The notes under the pieces are model-generated. The model saw nothing but the letters and a program-made list of their open reading frames with translations. It did no database searches and was not told where the DNA came from. This document shows, in pieces, positions 8,846 through 18,241 of a stretch of DNA of 64,000 nt (the stretch's first letter is position 1; each line of letters opens with the position of its first letter). Position numbers and translations under genes: made by a program. Source of the DNA: Vagococcus lutrae (GTDB taxonomy: Bacteria > Bacillota > Bacilli > Lactobacillales > Vagococcaceae); the NCBI RefSeq assembly GCF_003987555.1, contig NZ_NGJW01000001.1:280185-344184 (forward strand), in the 5' to 3' direction.

Positions 8846-10024
8846 TCACTCTTCCTTCATCGACATTGAAATACATGTTTCTTCCGCAGCGATACGAACA
8901 TATTTTGCCACATTTTGGGCTACTTCATGATTCATTGCATCAGGTATTACATAATCATCTGCTAAGTCTTCTTCTAACACCATATCAGCAATCGCTTGCG
9001 CTGCTGCCTTTTTCATTTCATGATTAATTGTTTTAGCTCGCGCATCGAGAGCACCTCTAAAAATACCAGGAAATGCTAACACATTGTTAATTTGATTAGG
9101 GAAATCTGAGCGTCCCGTCCCCATAATTCTAACTCCTGCTTTTTTAGCTAGTTGGTAATCTATTTCGGGAACGGGATTAGCCATAGCAAACACAATAGGA
9201 TCTTTTGCCATAGTTTCAATCATGTTACTTGTCAAACAATTCCCAACTGAGACACCTATAAAAATATCTGCTCCAACTAAAGCTGTTTCTAAACTACCTG
9301 TTTTTTCTGAAGGATTTGTTTCCATCGCCAACTCCAACTTATGATCGAATAAAGGCTCACTTCGTTTAGTCGAAAGAATCCCATACTCATCACAAATTAA
9401 AATTTCTCCTATTTGCATTTCTAATAGCAAACGAGCAATAGCTGTTCCAGCAGCACCGGGGCCGTTAATCACCGCTTTAACAGACTTAAAATTCTTTTTA
9501 ACAAGCTTTAAACTATTCATTAGTCCTGCTAATACAACAATCGCCGTTCCATGTTGGTCATCATGGAACACAGGTATATCCAACATCTTATCGAGTTTTC
9601 TTTCAATTTCGAAACAACGTGGAGATGATATGTCTTCTAAATTTATCCCTCCAAACGAAGGAGCTATTCTACAAATAGTTTCAATTATTTCTTCTGTGTC
9701 TTCTGTATCCAAGCAAATAGGTATAGCATCAACATTTCCAAATTTTTTAAACAAAATAGCTTTACCTTCCATTACAGGTAATGAAGCTTCTGGACCAATA
9801 TTCCCGAGACCTAACACTGCACTCCCGTCTGAAACAACCGCAACCATATTTCCTTTTGACGTGTAACGATACACATCACTTTTATTTTCTACTATTCTTT
9901 TGCAGGGTTCTGCGACACCGGGTGTATAAGCTAAAGCTAAATCTTCTTTTGTATTTAACGGCACTTTACTTTCAACTGCTATTTTTCCTTTATGTTTCTC
10001 ATGGTAGAGTAAACTTTCGGTCAT
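8846..10024 (-). CDS. NAD(P)-dependent malic enzyme
   Basis: This 392-aa protein is of the short bacterial malic enzyme type: YTPGVAEPC near residue 33, a DDQHGTAIV motif near 155 and a Rossmann nucleotide-binding segment NGPGAAGTAIARLL near 188. It converts L-malate to pyruvate and CO2 while reducing NAD(P). The length and the absence of an added phosphotransacetylase domain fit the MaeE-like enzymes of lactic acid bacteria. No malate transporter or MaeKR two-component system is adjacent. It is embedded between fumarase and the lyase, so malate is probably made inside the cell from fumarate. AGGAGGG lies 8 nt before the ATG. Cofactor preference cannot be read from the sequence. Confidence 0.9.
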   Translation of the reverse strand: MTESLLYHEKHKGKIAVESKVPLNTKEDLALAYTPGVAEPCKRIVENKSDVYRYTSKGNMVAVVSDGSAVLGLGNIGPEASLPVMEGKAILFKKFGNVDAIPICLDTEDTEEIIETICRIAPSFGGINLEDISSPRCFEIERKLDKMLDIPVFHDDQHGTAIVVLAGLMNSLKLVKKNFKSVKAVINGPGAAGTAIARLLLEMQIGEILICDEYGILSTKRSEPLFDHKLELAMETNPSEKTGSLETALVGADIFIGVSVGNCLTSNMIETMAKDPIVFAMANPVPEIDYQLAKKAGVRIMGTGRSDFPNQINNVLAFPGIFRGALDARAKTINHEMKKAAAQAIADMVLEEDLADDYVIPDAMNHEVAQNVAKYVRIAAEETCISMSMKEE

Positions 10025-10044
10025 TCCGATTTCCCTCCTATAAG

Positions 10045-10076
10045 TAAGAGGCTGACATTACTATGCCAGCCCCTTA
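10045..10076 (-). other. intercistronic hairpin in the fumarate/malate operon
   Basis: GGCTGGCAT/ATGTCAGCC arms (one mismatch) with a 4-nt loop extend outward to TAAG/CTTA pairs. There is no T run, so it is not a standard terminator. It separates the lyase gene from the malic enzyme gene and could be an RNA processing or stability element. Confidence 0.5.
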
Positions 10077-10082
10077 TTCATA

Positions 10083-11459
10083 TTATTTATTAGCATATTC
10101 CAAAGCAATAGTATTTGCGTATTCTTTGGCCCTCTTTGCTTCCTTTTCTGCTATCTCTACTGATAGTCCAATATAATGACGGGGGTCAATCATATCCCTG
10201 ACTTCTTGCTCGGAAAATTGGCTGGCAATCAGCTCATTTCCCATTAGATTTGTATAGAAGTCTTCACCCTCATTAGCTGTTTTCATAGCAATTTCATACA
10301 TCAATGAATGGGCTTTATCTTTGCCTAGTTTGGTAGCTAACACCATCATTACATTTTCACAATTGTCTAACCCTTTATTGCGTAGAGCGTTGTGTAACAT
10401 ACGGTCACGATGAGGAACCATTGTACGTGTCAATTCTTCTGTTCGCAAAAGAACTTCAGTGGTTAGCTCTAAAGCTTCTTCTAAAATTCCATCAAAAAGC
10501 ATATATGAGCTACTATCTCCTTCATAGGGACGAACAGAAGAATACATACCCACACCTGGTAAGGAGTATAATTTTTGCGAATTAGCGACAATTCCTTTTG
10601 CTAGTTTAGGATTGATTTTATGAGGCATTGTACTACTTCCAACAGTTCCTTTTTTAAAACCTTCAGACACTTCTGCAATTTCTTCTAAAGTCGTACTATA
10701 TACTTCCTCGCCGATTTTATGACAAATATTTGCCATTAAAGATAAATTCATCATATATTCTAATTTATGTGTACTGATATTACGTGAAGGAACTTCCATC
10801 GTATACATACCCGTTAATTCAGCGACACGTTGTTGAACCGCAGGACCTACTTGAGGCATTGAACTAAATGTTCCAACTGCTCCACCCATCATAATCTTAA
10901 ACACTCTTTTTTCAGCTTCACGCATTCTTTCATAACACTCTATAAACTCACTAATCCAGACTGATACCTTATAGCCATAAGTAATAGGTGTAGCGTGTCG
11001 ACCATGTGTACGTCCCGGCATCACGGCATCTTTATTTTCTTCAGCCAAGCGACTCAAATTATCTAAAATTTCTCCTAGTAATGTCATATATTTATCATGG
11101 ACGGTTTTAACCATATAAAGCTGAGAACTTTGCTGAATATTTTGCGTGGTAATACCGTAATGAACATACTTACCACTTTCAGGCGGACATGCTTTTACTA
11201 AAACCTTAAGAAACGGGACAAATCCATGTCCTATCTCACGATATATTCGATCCATCTCTTCAAAATCTATATTCTCAATTTTCGCTGCTTGTTGGATATC
11301 TTTGGCCGCTTGCTCAGGTATAAATCCTTCTTCTGCTTGCGCCTGAGCCAAAGCTGCTTCAAACATTAACCACGTTTGATATTTGGCTTTGTCTGAAAAC
11401 AGTTCTTTAATTCCTCTGTCATCCATCGTTTTACTTTTTGAATCATATAATGCTCTCAT
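10083..11459 (-). CDS. aspartase/adenylosuccinate lyase superfamily enzyme of unknown substrate
   Basis: The 458-aa protein belongs to the fumarase/aspartase superfamily: HYGITTQNIQQSS (about residues 99-111), GRTHGRHATP (about 150) and the catalytic-loop signature GSSTMPHKINPK (about 278-289), followed by an adenylosuccinate-lyase-type C-terminal domain. Members split C-N or C-O bonds by beta-elimination, usually releasing fumarate. Its sequence differs from purine-pathway PurB and is closer in feel to the PcaB/class-II lyase group. Context (PTS permease upstream, malic enzyme and fumarase downstream) suggests it releases fumarate from an imported succinyl-, aspartyl- or malyl-type conjugate. 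The true substrate is unknown. AGGAGG lies 9 nt before the ATG. Confidence 0.8.
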   Translation of the reverse strand: MRALYDSKSKTMDDRGIKELFSDKAKYQTWLMFEAALAQAQAEEGFIPEQAAKDIQQAAKIENIDFEEMDRIYREIGHGFVPFLKVLVKACPPESGKYVHYGITTQNIQQSSQLYMVKTVHDKYMTLLGEILDNLSRLAEENKDAVMPGRTHGRHATPITYGYKVSVWISEFIECYERMREAEKRVFKIMMGGAVGTFSSMPQVGPAVQQRVAELTGMYTMEVPSRNISTHKLEYMMNLSLMANICHKIGEEVYSTTLEEIAEVSEGFKKGTVGSSTMPHKINPKLAKGIVANSQKLYSLPGVGMYSSVRPYEGDSSSYMLFDGILEEALELTTEVLLRTEELTRTMVPHRDRMLHNALRNKGLDNCENVMMVLATKLGKDKAHSLMYEIAMKTANEGEDFYTNLMGNELIASQFSEQEVRDMIDPRHYIGLSVEIAEKEAKRAKEYANTIALEYANK

Positions 11460-11486
11460 TAGAAAAAACCTCCTACTTCCTGCCTG

Positions 11487-13046
11487 TTATTTCCCTAGTT
11501 CTTCATCTACAGCATTTCGTACAAATTCTACTTGTGGGCCATATACAATATGTATATGTTTAGCTGCTGGGAAAAAGAATCCTGTACATCCCGATTGTTC
11601 TAATAATTTCTTATCTATCATACTTACATCATTAACATCTATTCTTAAACGTGTAATACAGTTCTCTACTGAAGCAATATTTTGTTTTCCTCCCAAAGCG
11701 GTTACCACAATTTTAGCGATTTCGTCATACCTTTTTTCTTTTAATAAGGTACTGTCTAGATTCTGTGATTCTTCACGTCCAGGTGTTTTAATGTCAAACT
11801 TAATAATTGCCCAATAAAAGATAAAGTAAGTAACAACAGCTAATAATAATCCTATCAATACTAAGAAAATCCAGTTAGTCTTTTCATACAAAAGTCCAAA
11901 AATTGCAAAGTCAAAAATTGTTCCTCTTATATAACCAATTGCTACATTCGCAAGCGATAACAAGACCGCTCCAATACCTACAATAGCGGCATATACAACA
12001 AAGAGTAAAGGTGCGATGAAAACAAATGTAAATTCTAATGGCTCAGTCACATTCCCTAGCATTGCTGTTAATACCATCGTAATTAACATAGATTTAACTT
12101 CAGGTTTATTCTCTGCTCTGGCTGTTTTATACATCGCAAAAGCAATTGCTGGAAAAAGGAAAAGAGTTACTAACATTTGCTGTTGCGCCATAAAACGTGT
12201 TAAATCTGGCATCATTGCCCAATATTCACTATTAGGACCTTGATTAAATAGAACTTCGTTCATCGCCGGTACTACCCCTACATAGGTCGTTCCGTCTATT
12301 ACATAGGATCCCCCTGCTTCTGTAAATCTAAACAAAGCATTCCATACATGATGCAGTCCAAACGGTATAAATAAGCGTTCCCCTGCGGCTGTAAAGAATG
12401 GTCCCATTACACTTAAAAACACTACTGATAATTTCATTAACACACCAACAAACAATTCCCAAATAAATGGTAATACTGCTCCAATCGCAATCATACATCC
12501 CATAGTGATAATAGGAACAGACTTCTTACCCGAAAAGAACGCAAACGCTGTGGGTAATTCCAAATTATAATACTTGTCCGTCGCCCAGGCTGCAATCAAT
12601 CCCGTAATAATTCCGCCAGCAGCACTAATATTCATCGTTTGAATACCTAGAACTGTTATCTGACCTACTTGGGTCATGACATCTGGCTCTGCCATCTTGC
12701 CAGTCAAAGTTAACCAAACATTCATAGTAATAATTAAAGTTAAATAGCCTGTTACAGCAGCAAAAACAGAAATCCCTTTATCTTTTTTACTCATACCATA
12801 TGCGACACCCATAGCAAATAATAAAGGTATATTATCAAAAACCACACTAGCAATAGATCGAATACTAATTAAAAGCGCATTTACATTCTCATTCCCTAAA
12901 AAACTAAATCTTTCTATCATATAAGGTTGAACAAATGCGCCACTAATACCTAATATCATTCCCACTGGTGCTAAAACACCAATTGGCAACAACAAGGTGC
13001 GTCCAAACTTTTGAATTGAATCACTGAATCTCCCTTTTTTTCCCAT
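11487..13046 (-). CDS. PTS transporter EIICB, glucose superfamily (MalX/AglA-like)
   Basis: The 519-aa protein has an N-terminal EIIC membrane domain (about residues 1-425, roughly ten helices, with the conserved GERLFIPFGLHHVWNALFRF region and the GNVTEPLEF motif) and a C-terminal EIIB domain whose phosphorylated cysteine is C463 in ENCITRLR. Sequence resemblance is greatest to MalX-type and alpha-glucoside permeases. No EIIA is fused or adjacent, so a general glucose-type EIIA must supply phosphate. It is the first gene of the five-gene operon and imports and phosphorylates the pathway's substrate, which from the downstream enzymes is probably not a plain sugar. AAAAGGAG precedes the ATG. 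Confidence 0.88.
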   Translation of the reverse strand: MGKKGRFSDSIQKFGRTLLLPIGVLAPVGMILGISGAFVQPYMIERFSFLGNENVNALLISIRSIASVVFDNIPLLFAMGVAYGMSKKDKGISVFAAVTGYLTLIITMNVWLTLTGKMAEPDVMTQVGQITVLGIQTMNISAAGGIITGLIAAWATDKYYNLELPTAFAFFSGKKSVPIITMGCMIAIGAVLPFIWELFVGVLMKLSVVFLSVMGPFFTAAGERLFIPFGLHHVWNALFRFTEAGGSYVIDGTTYVGVVPAMNEVLFNQGPNSEYWAMMPDLTRFMAQQQMLVTLFLFPAIAFAMYKTARAENKPEVKSMLITMVLTAMLGNVTEPLEFTFVFIAPLLFVVYAAIVGIGAVLLSLANVAIGYIRGTIFDFAIFGLLYEKTNWIFLVLIGLLLAVVTYFIFYWAIIKFDIKTPGREESQNLDSTLLKEKRYDEIAKIVVTALGGKQNIASVENCITRLRIDVNDVSMIDKKLLEQSGCTGFFFPAAKHIHIVYGPQVEFVRNAVDEELGK

Positions 13047-13099
13047 TTAGATATCTCCTTTTCATCTGATAACTGTATCATAACACCCGTATAACTAGA

Positions 13100-13115
13100 C
13101 TAAAAGCGCTATCAA
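13100..13115 (-). promoter_or_regulatory. candidate catabolite-responsive element (cre)
   Basis: On the minus strand TTGATAGCGCTTTTAG fits the cre core TGWNANCGNTNWCA except for T in place of C near the end. It lies about 55 nt upstream of the PTS permease start, which fits CcpA control. Confidence 0.45.
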
Positions 13116-13125
13116 TGTATATTAG

Positions 13126-13158
13126 ATGACCTAAGTCACGAAAAATGATTTAGGTCAT
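13126..13158. promoter_or_regulatory. inverted pair of TGAC-type sites, candidate RpiR operator
   Basis: Two 12-base sites, TGACCTAAGTCA (13127-13138) and TGATTTAGGTCA (13146-13157), face each other; reverse-complementing the first gives 11 of 12 matches to the second. Together they form a 9-bp inverted repeat ATGACCTAA/TTAGGTCAT across 15 nt, upstream of the PTS operon. Assignment to the operon's RpiR-type protein is inference. Confidence 0.5.
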
Positions 13159-13176
13159 TTATAATGCTATCTATAA

Positions 13177-13209
13177 ATAAAAAAGAGCCGCTAAACTAGC
13201 AGGCTCTTT
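13177..13209 (-). terminator. terminator of the aldo/keto reductase gene
   Basis: On the minus strand AAAGAGCC/GGCTCTTT arms with a further internal GCTA/TAGC pairing are followed by a T run. Confidence 0.85.
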
Positions 13210-13220
13210 GTATACTCATA

Positions 13221-14048
13221 TTACTTTTCATCAAACTCATCTGGGTTCGTACCAAAACGTTCCCCAGTGTGCATATTATCAATAGCTTGTCTGTCTTCAT
13301 CTGTCAGTTCAAAATCAAAAATATCCGCATTTTGAGCAATACGTTCTTGATTGACTGATTTTGGAATCGTCACGATATCATTTTCTAAATCCCAACGTAA
13401 AATAACTTGCGCTGGTGTTTTATGATATTTTTCGCCAATAGCTGCTAAACGCTCGTCTTCTAACAGATGTCCTTGCCCTAGCGGTGACCATGCTTCAATC
13501 GCAATCTCATGTTTTGCACAATAATCACGTAATTCTTTCTGATTTAAAAGAGGGTGGAGTTCCACTTGGTTGACCATCGGTTTAATTTCTGCATCCGTCA
13601 TTAAATCATCTAAATGATGGGGATGAAAATTACACACGCCAATGGCTCTCACGCGTCCATCTTTATATAATTTTTCTAACGCTCTCCAAGTATCTTTGTA
13701 TTTACCCGCTACCGGCCAATGAATCAAATATAAATCTAAATAATCTAACTGTAATTTTTCTAAGCTCTCTTCAAACGCTGCCAAGGTACTCTCATACCCT
13801 TGTTCATCGTTCCATACTTTACTTGTTACAAAAAGTTCCTCGCGTTTAATACCAGACTCACGAATACCTTGCCCTACCCCGCGCTCATTTTTGTAAATTG
13901 CAGCTGTGTCAATAGAACGGTAACCTGTTTCAATTGCCCATTTGACGGCGTTAATAACTTCTTCATCATCTGCAGCTTTCCATACACCTAAACCTAATCG
14001 TGGCATTGCCACATCGTTTGCTAATACTTTTGTGCTAGAGATATCCAT
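13221..14048 (-). CDS. aldo/keto reductase
   Basis: The 275-aa length and motifs match single-domain NAD(P)H-dependent aldo/keto reductases of the 2,5-diketogluconate reductase/YvgN type: [14 protein letters not shown] near residue 42 (catalytic Asp and Tyr), TSKVWN with the catalytic Lys, LIHWP with the catalytic His, and the C-terminal [10 protein letters not shown] cofactor-binding segment. Such enzymes reduce aldehydes and ketones such as methylglyoxal. It is a single-gene unit with its own terminator; AGAAAGGACGG precedes the ATG. The physiological substrate cannot be told from sequence. Confidence 0.9.
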   Translation of the reverse strand: MDISSTKVLANDVAMPRLGLGVWKAADDEEVINAVKWAIETGYRSIDTAAIYKNERGVGQGIRESGIKREELFVTSKVWNDEQGYESTLAAFEESLEKLQLDYLDLYLIHWPVAGKYKDTWRALEKLYKDGRVRAIGVCNFHPHHLDDLMTDAEIKPMVNQVELHPLLNQKELRDYCAKHEIAIEAWSPLGQGHLLEDERLAAIGEKYHKTPAQVILRWDLENDIVTIPKSVNQERIAQNADIFDFELTDEDRQAIDNMHTGERFGTNPDEFDEK

Positions 14049-14145
14049 TTCGTTCCGTCCTTTCTATATAACCTATCTTAATTTTATACTTTATCTTATT
14101 ATCTTGTAAAGTAAATGGACTTCTATGAACAAAATAACAAAATGA

Positions 14146-14168
14146 GAAGATTTTTACTGGTAATCTTC
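14146..14168. promoter_or_regulatory. inverted repeat upstream of the adenosine deaminase gene
   Basis: GAAGATT and AATCTTC arms across 9 nt lie about 60 nt upstream of the add start. There is no T run, so it may be an operator rather than a terminator. Function not known. Confidence 0.3.
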
Positions 14169-14228
14169 ATTAATACACGGTACATTATAAGATAACTATT
14201 TCAAGACTGACAACTAGGAGGATATTGT

Positions 14229-15248
14229 ATGCAACGTGAGATTGTTCAAAATTTACCAAAAATCGAACTTCATTGTCATTTAGATGGTTCTGTTAGACCT
14301 GCTGTCCTAGAAAAAATCGCCCGAAAACAAAAACGCCCGTTACCTGCCACAGGTGACGCCTTAGCTGAGTTAATGAAAGTCCCAGACGAGGCTGAAAGCT
14401 TACTAGATTACTTAAAGTGTTTTGATGTCGTGCTTCCTTACTTACAACAAAAGGAAGCTCTAGAATTAATCGCTTATGACTTAGTTGCTCAAGTAGCAGA
14501 GGAAAATGTTACCTATTTAGAAGTACGATTTGCGCCCATGCTATTTACACACGAAGGTCTTAGCATTGAAACGATACTTGATGTTGTACTAAATGGATTA
14601 AAAAAAGGCGAGCAAGATTTTGGTGTTAAAACAAATGCACTACTTTGCGGTATGCGTCATCACACGCTTGAACAAAATCAACAAATTGTAACAGCAGCGA
14701 AAAAATATCTTGGTAAGGGAGTTGCTGGTTTTGATTTAGCCGGCGATGAGGCGAACTATCCAATGTCTTTATTTGAAGAAGTCGTTTCCGAAGCACATAC
14801 ACAACAAATCCCTATCACGCTTCACGCAGGTGAATGTGGCTGCGCGCAAAATGTCGCTACTGCTGTAAAGTTGGGAGCAACACGTATCGGTCATGGGATT
14901 GCTTTGAAAGACGATTCCGCTATCTTAGAATCATGCATTCGTCACAACACTCTCATCGAAATGTGCCCTACTAGCAACTTCCAAACAAAAGCTGTATCAT
15001 CCTTATCAGAGTATCCTTTCCAAATCTTCTTAGATGCTGGATTAAATATATGTATTAATACGGATAATCGTACGGTATCTAACACCACATTAACGGATGA
15101 GTTCTTAAAATTGCACGAATGGTATCAAATCGACTATGCCTTAATGAAAAAGTTAAATCAGAATGCCATTGAAGGAGCATTTATCTCCGATTCAGATAAA
15201 CAACACTTGTCAGAGCAGCTAGATACAGCCTATTCAAACTATATGTAA
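14229..15248 (+). CDS. add: adenosine deaminase
   Basis: The 339-aa protein shows the zinc-binding HCHLD motif (H15, H17), the HAGECG loop with the third His, GHGIAL and a late INTDNRT segment carrying the metal-binding Asp, all typical of the ADA family TIM barrel. It deaminates adenosine and deoxyadenosine to inosine derivatives in purine salvage. It fits functionally with the surface nucleotidase and deoC elsewhere in the window. AGGAGGA lies 6-7 nt before the ATG, and the gene ends in a terminator shared with groEL. Confidence 0.93.
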   Translation: MQREIVQNLPKIELHCHLDGSVRPAVLEKIARKQKRPLPATGDALAELMKVPDEAESLLDYLKCFDVVLPYLQQKEALELIAYDLVAQVAEENVTYLEVRFAPMLFTHEGLSIETILDVVLNGLKKGEQDFGVKTNALLCGMRHHTLEQNQQIVTAAKKYLGKGVAGFDLAGDEANYPMSLFEEVVSEAHTQQIPITLHAGECGCAQNVATAVKLGATRIGHGIALKDDSAILESCIRHNTLIEMCPTSNFQTKAVSSLSEYPFQIFLDAGLNICINTDNRTVSNTTLTDEFLKLHEWYQIDYALMKKLNQNAIEGAFISDSDKQHLSEQLDTAYSNYM

Positions 15249-15253
15249 AACAG

Positions 15254-15291
15254 AAAAAAACCATTAAAACAAAAGGTTTTAATGGTTTTTT
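15254..15291. terminator. bidirectional terminator between add and groEL
   Basis: CCATTAAAAC/GTTTTAATGG stem with a 5-nt loop, A run on the left and T run on the right. It serves the convergent adenosine deaminase and groESL transcripts. Confidence 0.88.
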
Positions 15292-15308
15292 AGTAATCTA
15301 AAACTAGC

Positions 15309-17242
<1,934 letters not shown>

Positions 17243-17270
17243 TGTAAATCCCTCCATTTAGTTTTATCTT

Positions 17271-17297
17271 TTAGCACTTAATGATTAAGAGTGCTAA
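17271..17297. promoter_or_regulatory. CIRCE element (HrcA operator)
   Basis: TTAGCACTT-N9-GAGTGCTAA matches the CIRCE inverted repeat with a single arm mismatch. It sits just downstream of the groESL promoter, so HrcA bound here would block transcription until heat stress. hrcA itself is not in the window. Confidence 0.95.
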
Positions 17298-17307
17298 TCC
17301 ACTTATT

Positions 17308-17336
17308 ATAATACCTATTCTTTTTCTTTTTGGCAA
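17308..17336 (-). promoter_or_regulatory. sigma-A promoter of groESL
   Basis: On the minus strand TTGCCA (17336-17331) and TATTAT (17313-17308) are 17 nt apart; an overlapping TATAAT lies 3 nt further on. Confidence 0.75.
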
Positions 17337-17363
17337 GTCTTTTGCTATGATCGATTTAACAAA

Positions 17364-17398
17364 CAAAAAAAGTTACTACAAAATGTGTAGTAACTTTT
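17364..17398 (-). terminator. terminator of rex
   Basis: AAAAGTTACTACA/TGTAGTAACTTTT stem with a 5-nt loop and a T run on the minus strand, just after the rex stop codon. Confidence 0.88.
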
Positions 17399-17401
17399 AA
17401 T

Positions 17402-18052
17402 TTAGTTAGTAGTGGACTGATCTTCGCCATAATGGTTTAAGAAGTAAATTAAGGTTTGCAATTCATGTGTCAAGTTAACACTTTGCACTTGCACATGTTT
17501 TGGCGTTGTTAAACGAACTGGCGTAAAGTTCATAATCCCACGAACGCCCGCTTCGATTAATTGATTTGCCACATCTTGCGCTGCAGAAGAAGGAACTGTC
17601 ATAATTGCAATTTCAATTTGTTGTTGTTTAATTTGCTCGACCATGTCTGACATTGGATAGACAGGAATACCTTCGACAATACGGCCAACTAGGTCTTCTT
17701 TCACATCGAACGCCGCACTAATACGGATATTATTCCCTTGGTGGAAACCGTAGTTTAATAACGCATTACCTAAGTTACCAACCCCAATAAGCGCCACATT
17801 TGTTAAGCGGTCTTCTGTTAAAATCTTACCAAAAAATTCTAACAAACTCTCTACGTCATAACCGTAGCCACGCTTACCGAGTTCTCCAAAGTAAGAAAAG
17901 TCACGACGAATCGTCGCACTGTCAACTTTAACTGCTTCACTTAATTCTGTAGAGGAAACTTTTGTTTTCCCTGAATCTAATAATACGCGTAAATAGCGAT
18001 AATACAACGGCAACCTTTTGGCAGTTGCACGAGGAATTGTTTGTGTTTTCAT
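17402..18052 (-). CDS. rex: redox-sensing transcriptional repressor Rex
   Basis: The 216-aa protein has the Rex layout: an N-terminal winged helix (about residues 1-80, with [30 protein letters not shown] recognition helix region) and a Rossmann NAD(H)-binding domain with [10 protein letters not shown] near residue 90. Rex senses the NADH/NAD+ ratio and represses fermentative and NADH-reoxidising genes when NADH is low. It is a single-gene unit divergent from the ABC-F gene. I found no convincing full Rex operator at its own promoter. Confidence 0.96.
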   Translation of the reverse strand: MKTQTIPRATAKRLPLYYRYLRVLLDSGKTKVSSTELSEAVKVDSATIRRDFSYFGELGKRGYGYDVESLLEFFGKILTEDRLTNVALIGVGNLGNALLNYGFHQGNNIRISAAFDVKEDLVGRIVEGIPVYPMSDMVEQIKQQQIEIAIMTVPSSAAQDVANQLIEAGVRGIMNFTPVRLTTPKHVQVQSVNLTHELQTLIYFLNHYGEDQSTTN

Positions 18053-18241
18053 AATGATTTTCTCCCTTTCCAGTATTGTTGTTTACCCATCGTTCTGGAA
18101 TTCACATTACTATAATACCAGTAATTACACATATAATGCAATTTTGTTGTCTCAATTGTGAAAAAGTTCTTGCAGTCAACACTTTTTAGTTTTTTATCTT
18201 TTTCAATATGATATTATAAATAAAGGAAACGAGGTTATAAA

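Noticed and set aside
10083..11459. Adenylosuccinate lyase (PurB) of purine synthesis
   Set aside because: The signature is that of the superfamily, but the sequence departs from typical PurB and the gene sits in a PTS-fumarase-malic enzyme operon without purine genes. Not fully excluded.
18100..18241. Rex operator upstream of rex and the ABC-F gene
   Set aside because: Only a TTGTGAA half site is seen; the second half (TTCACAA) is missing.
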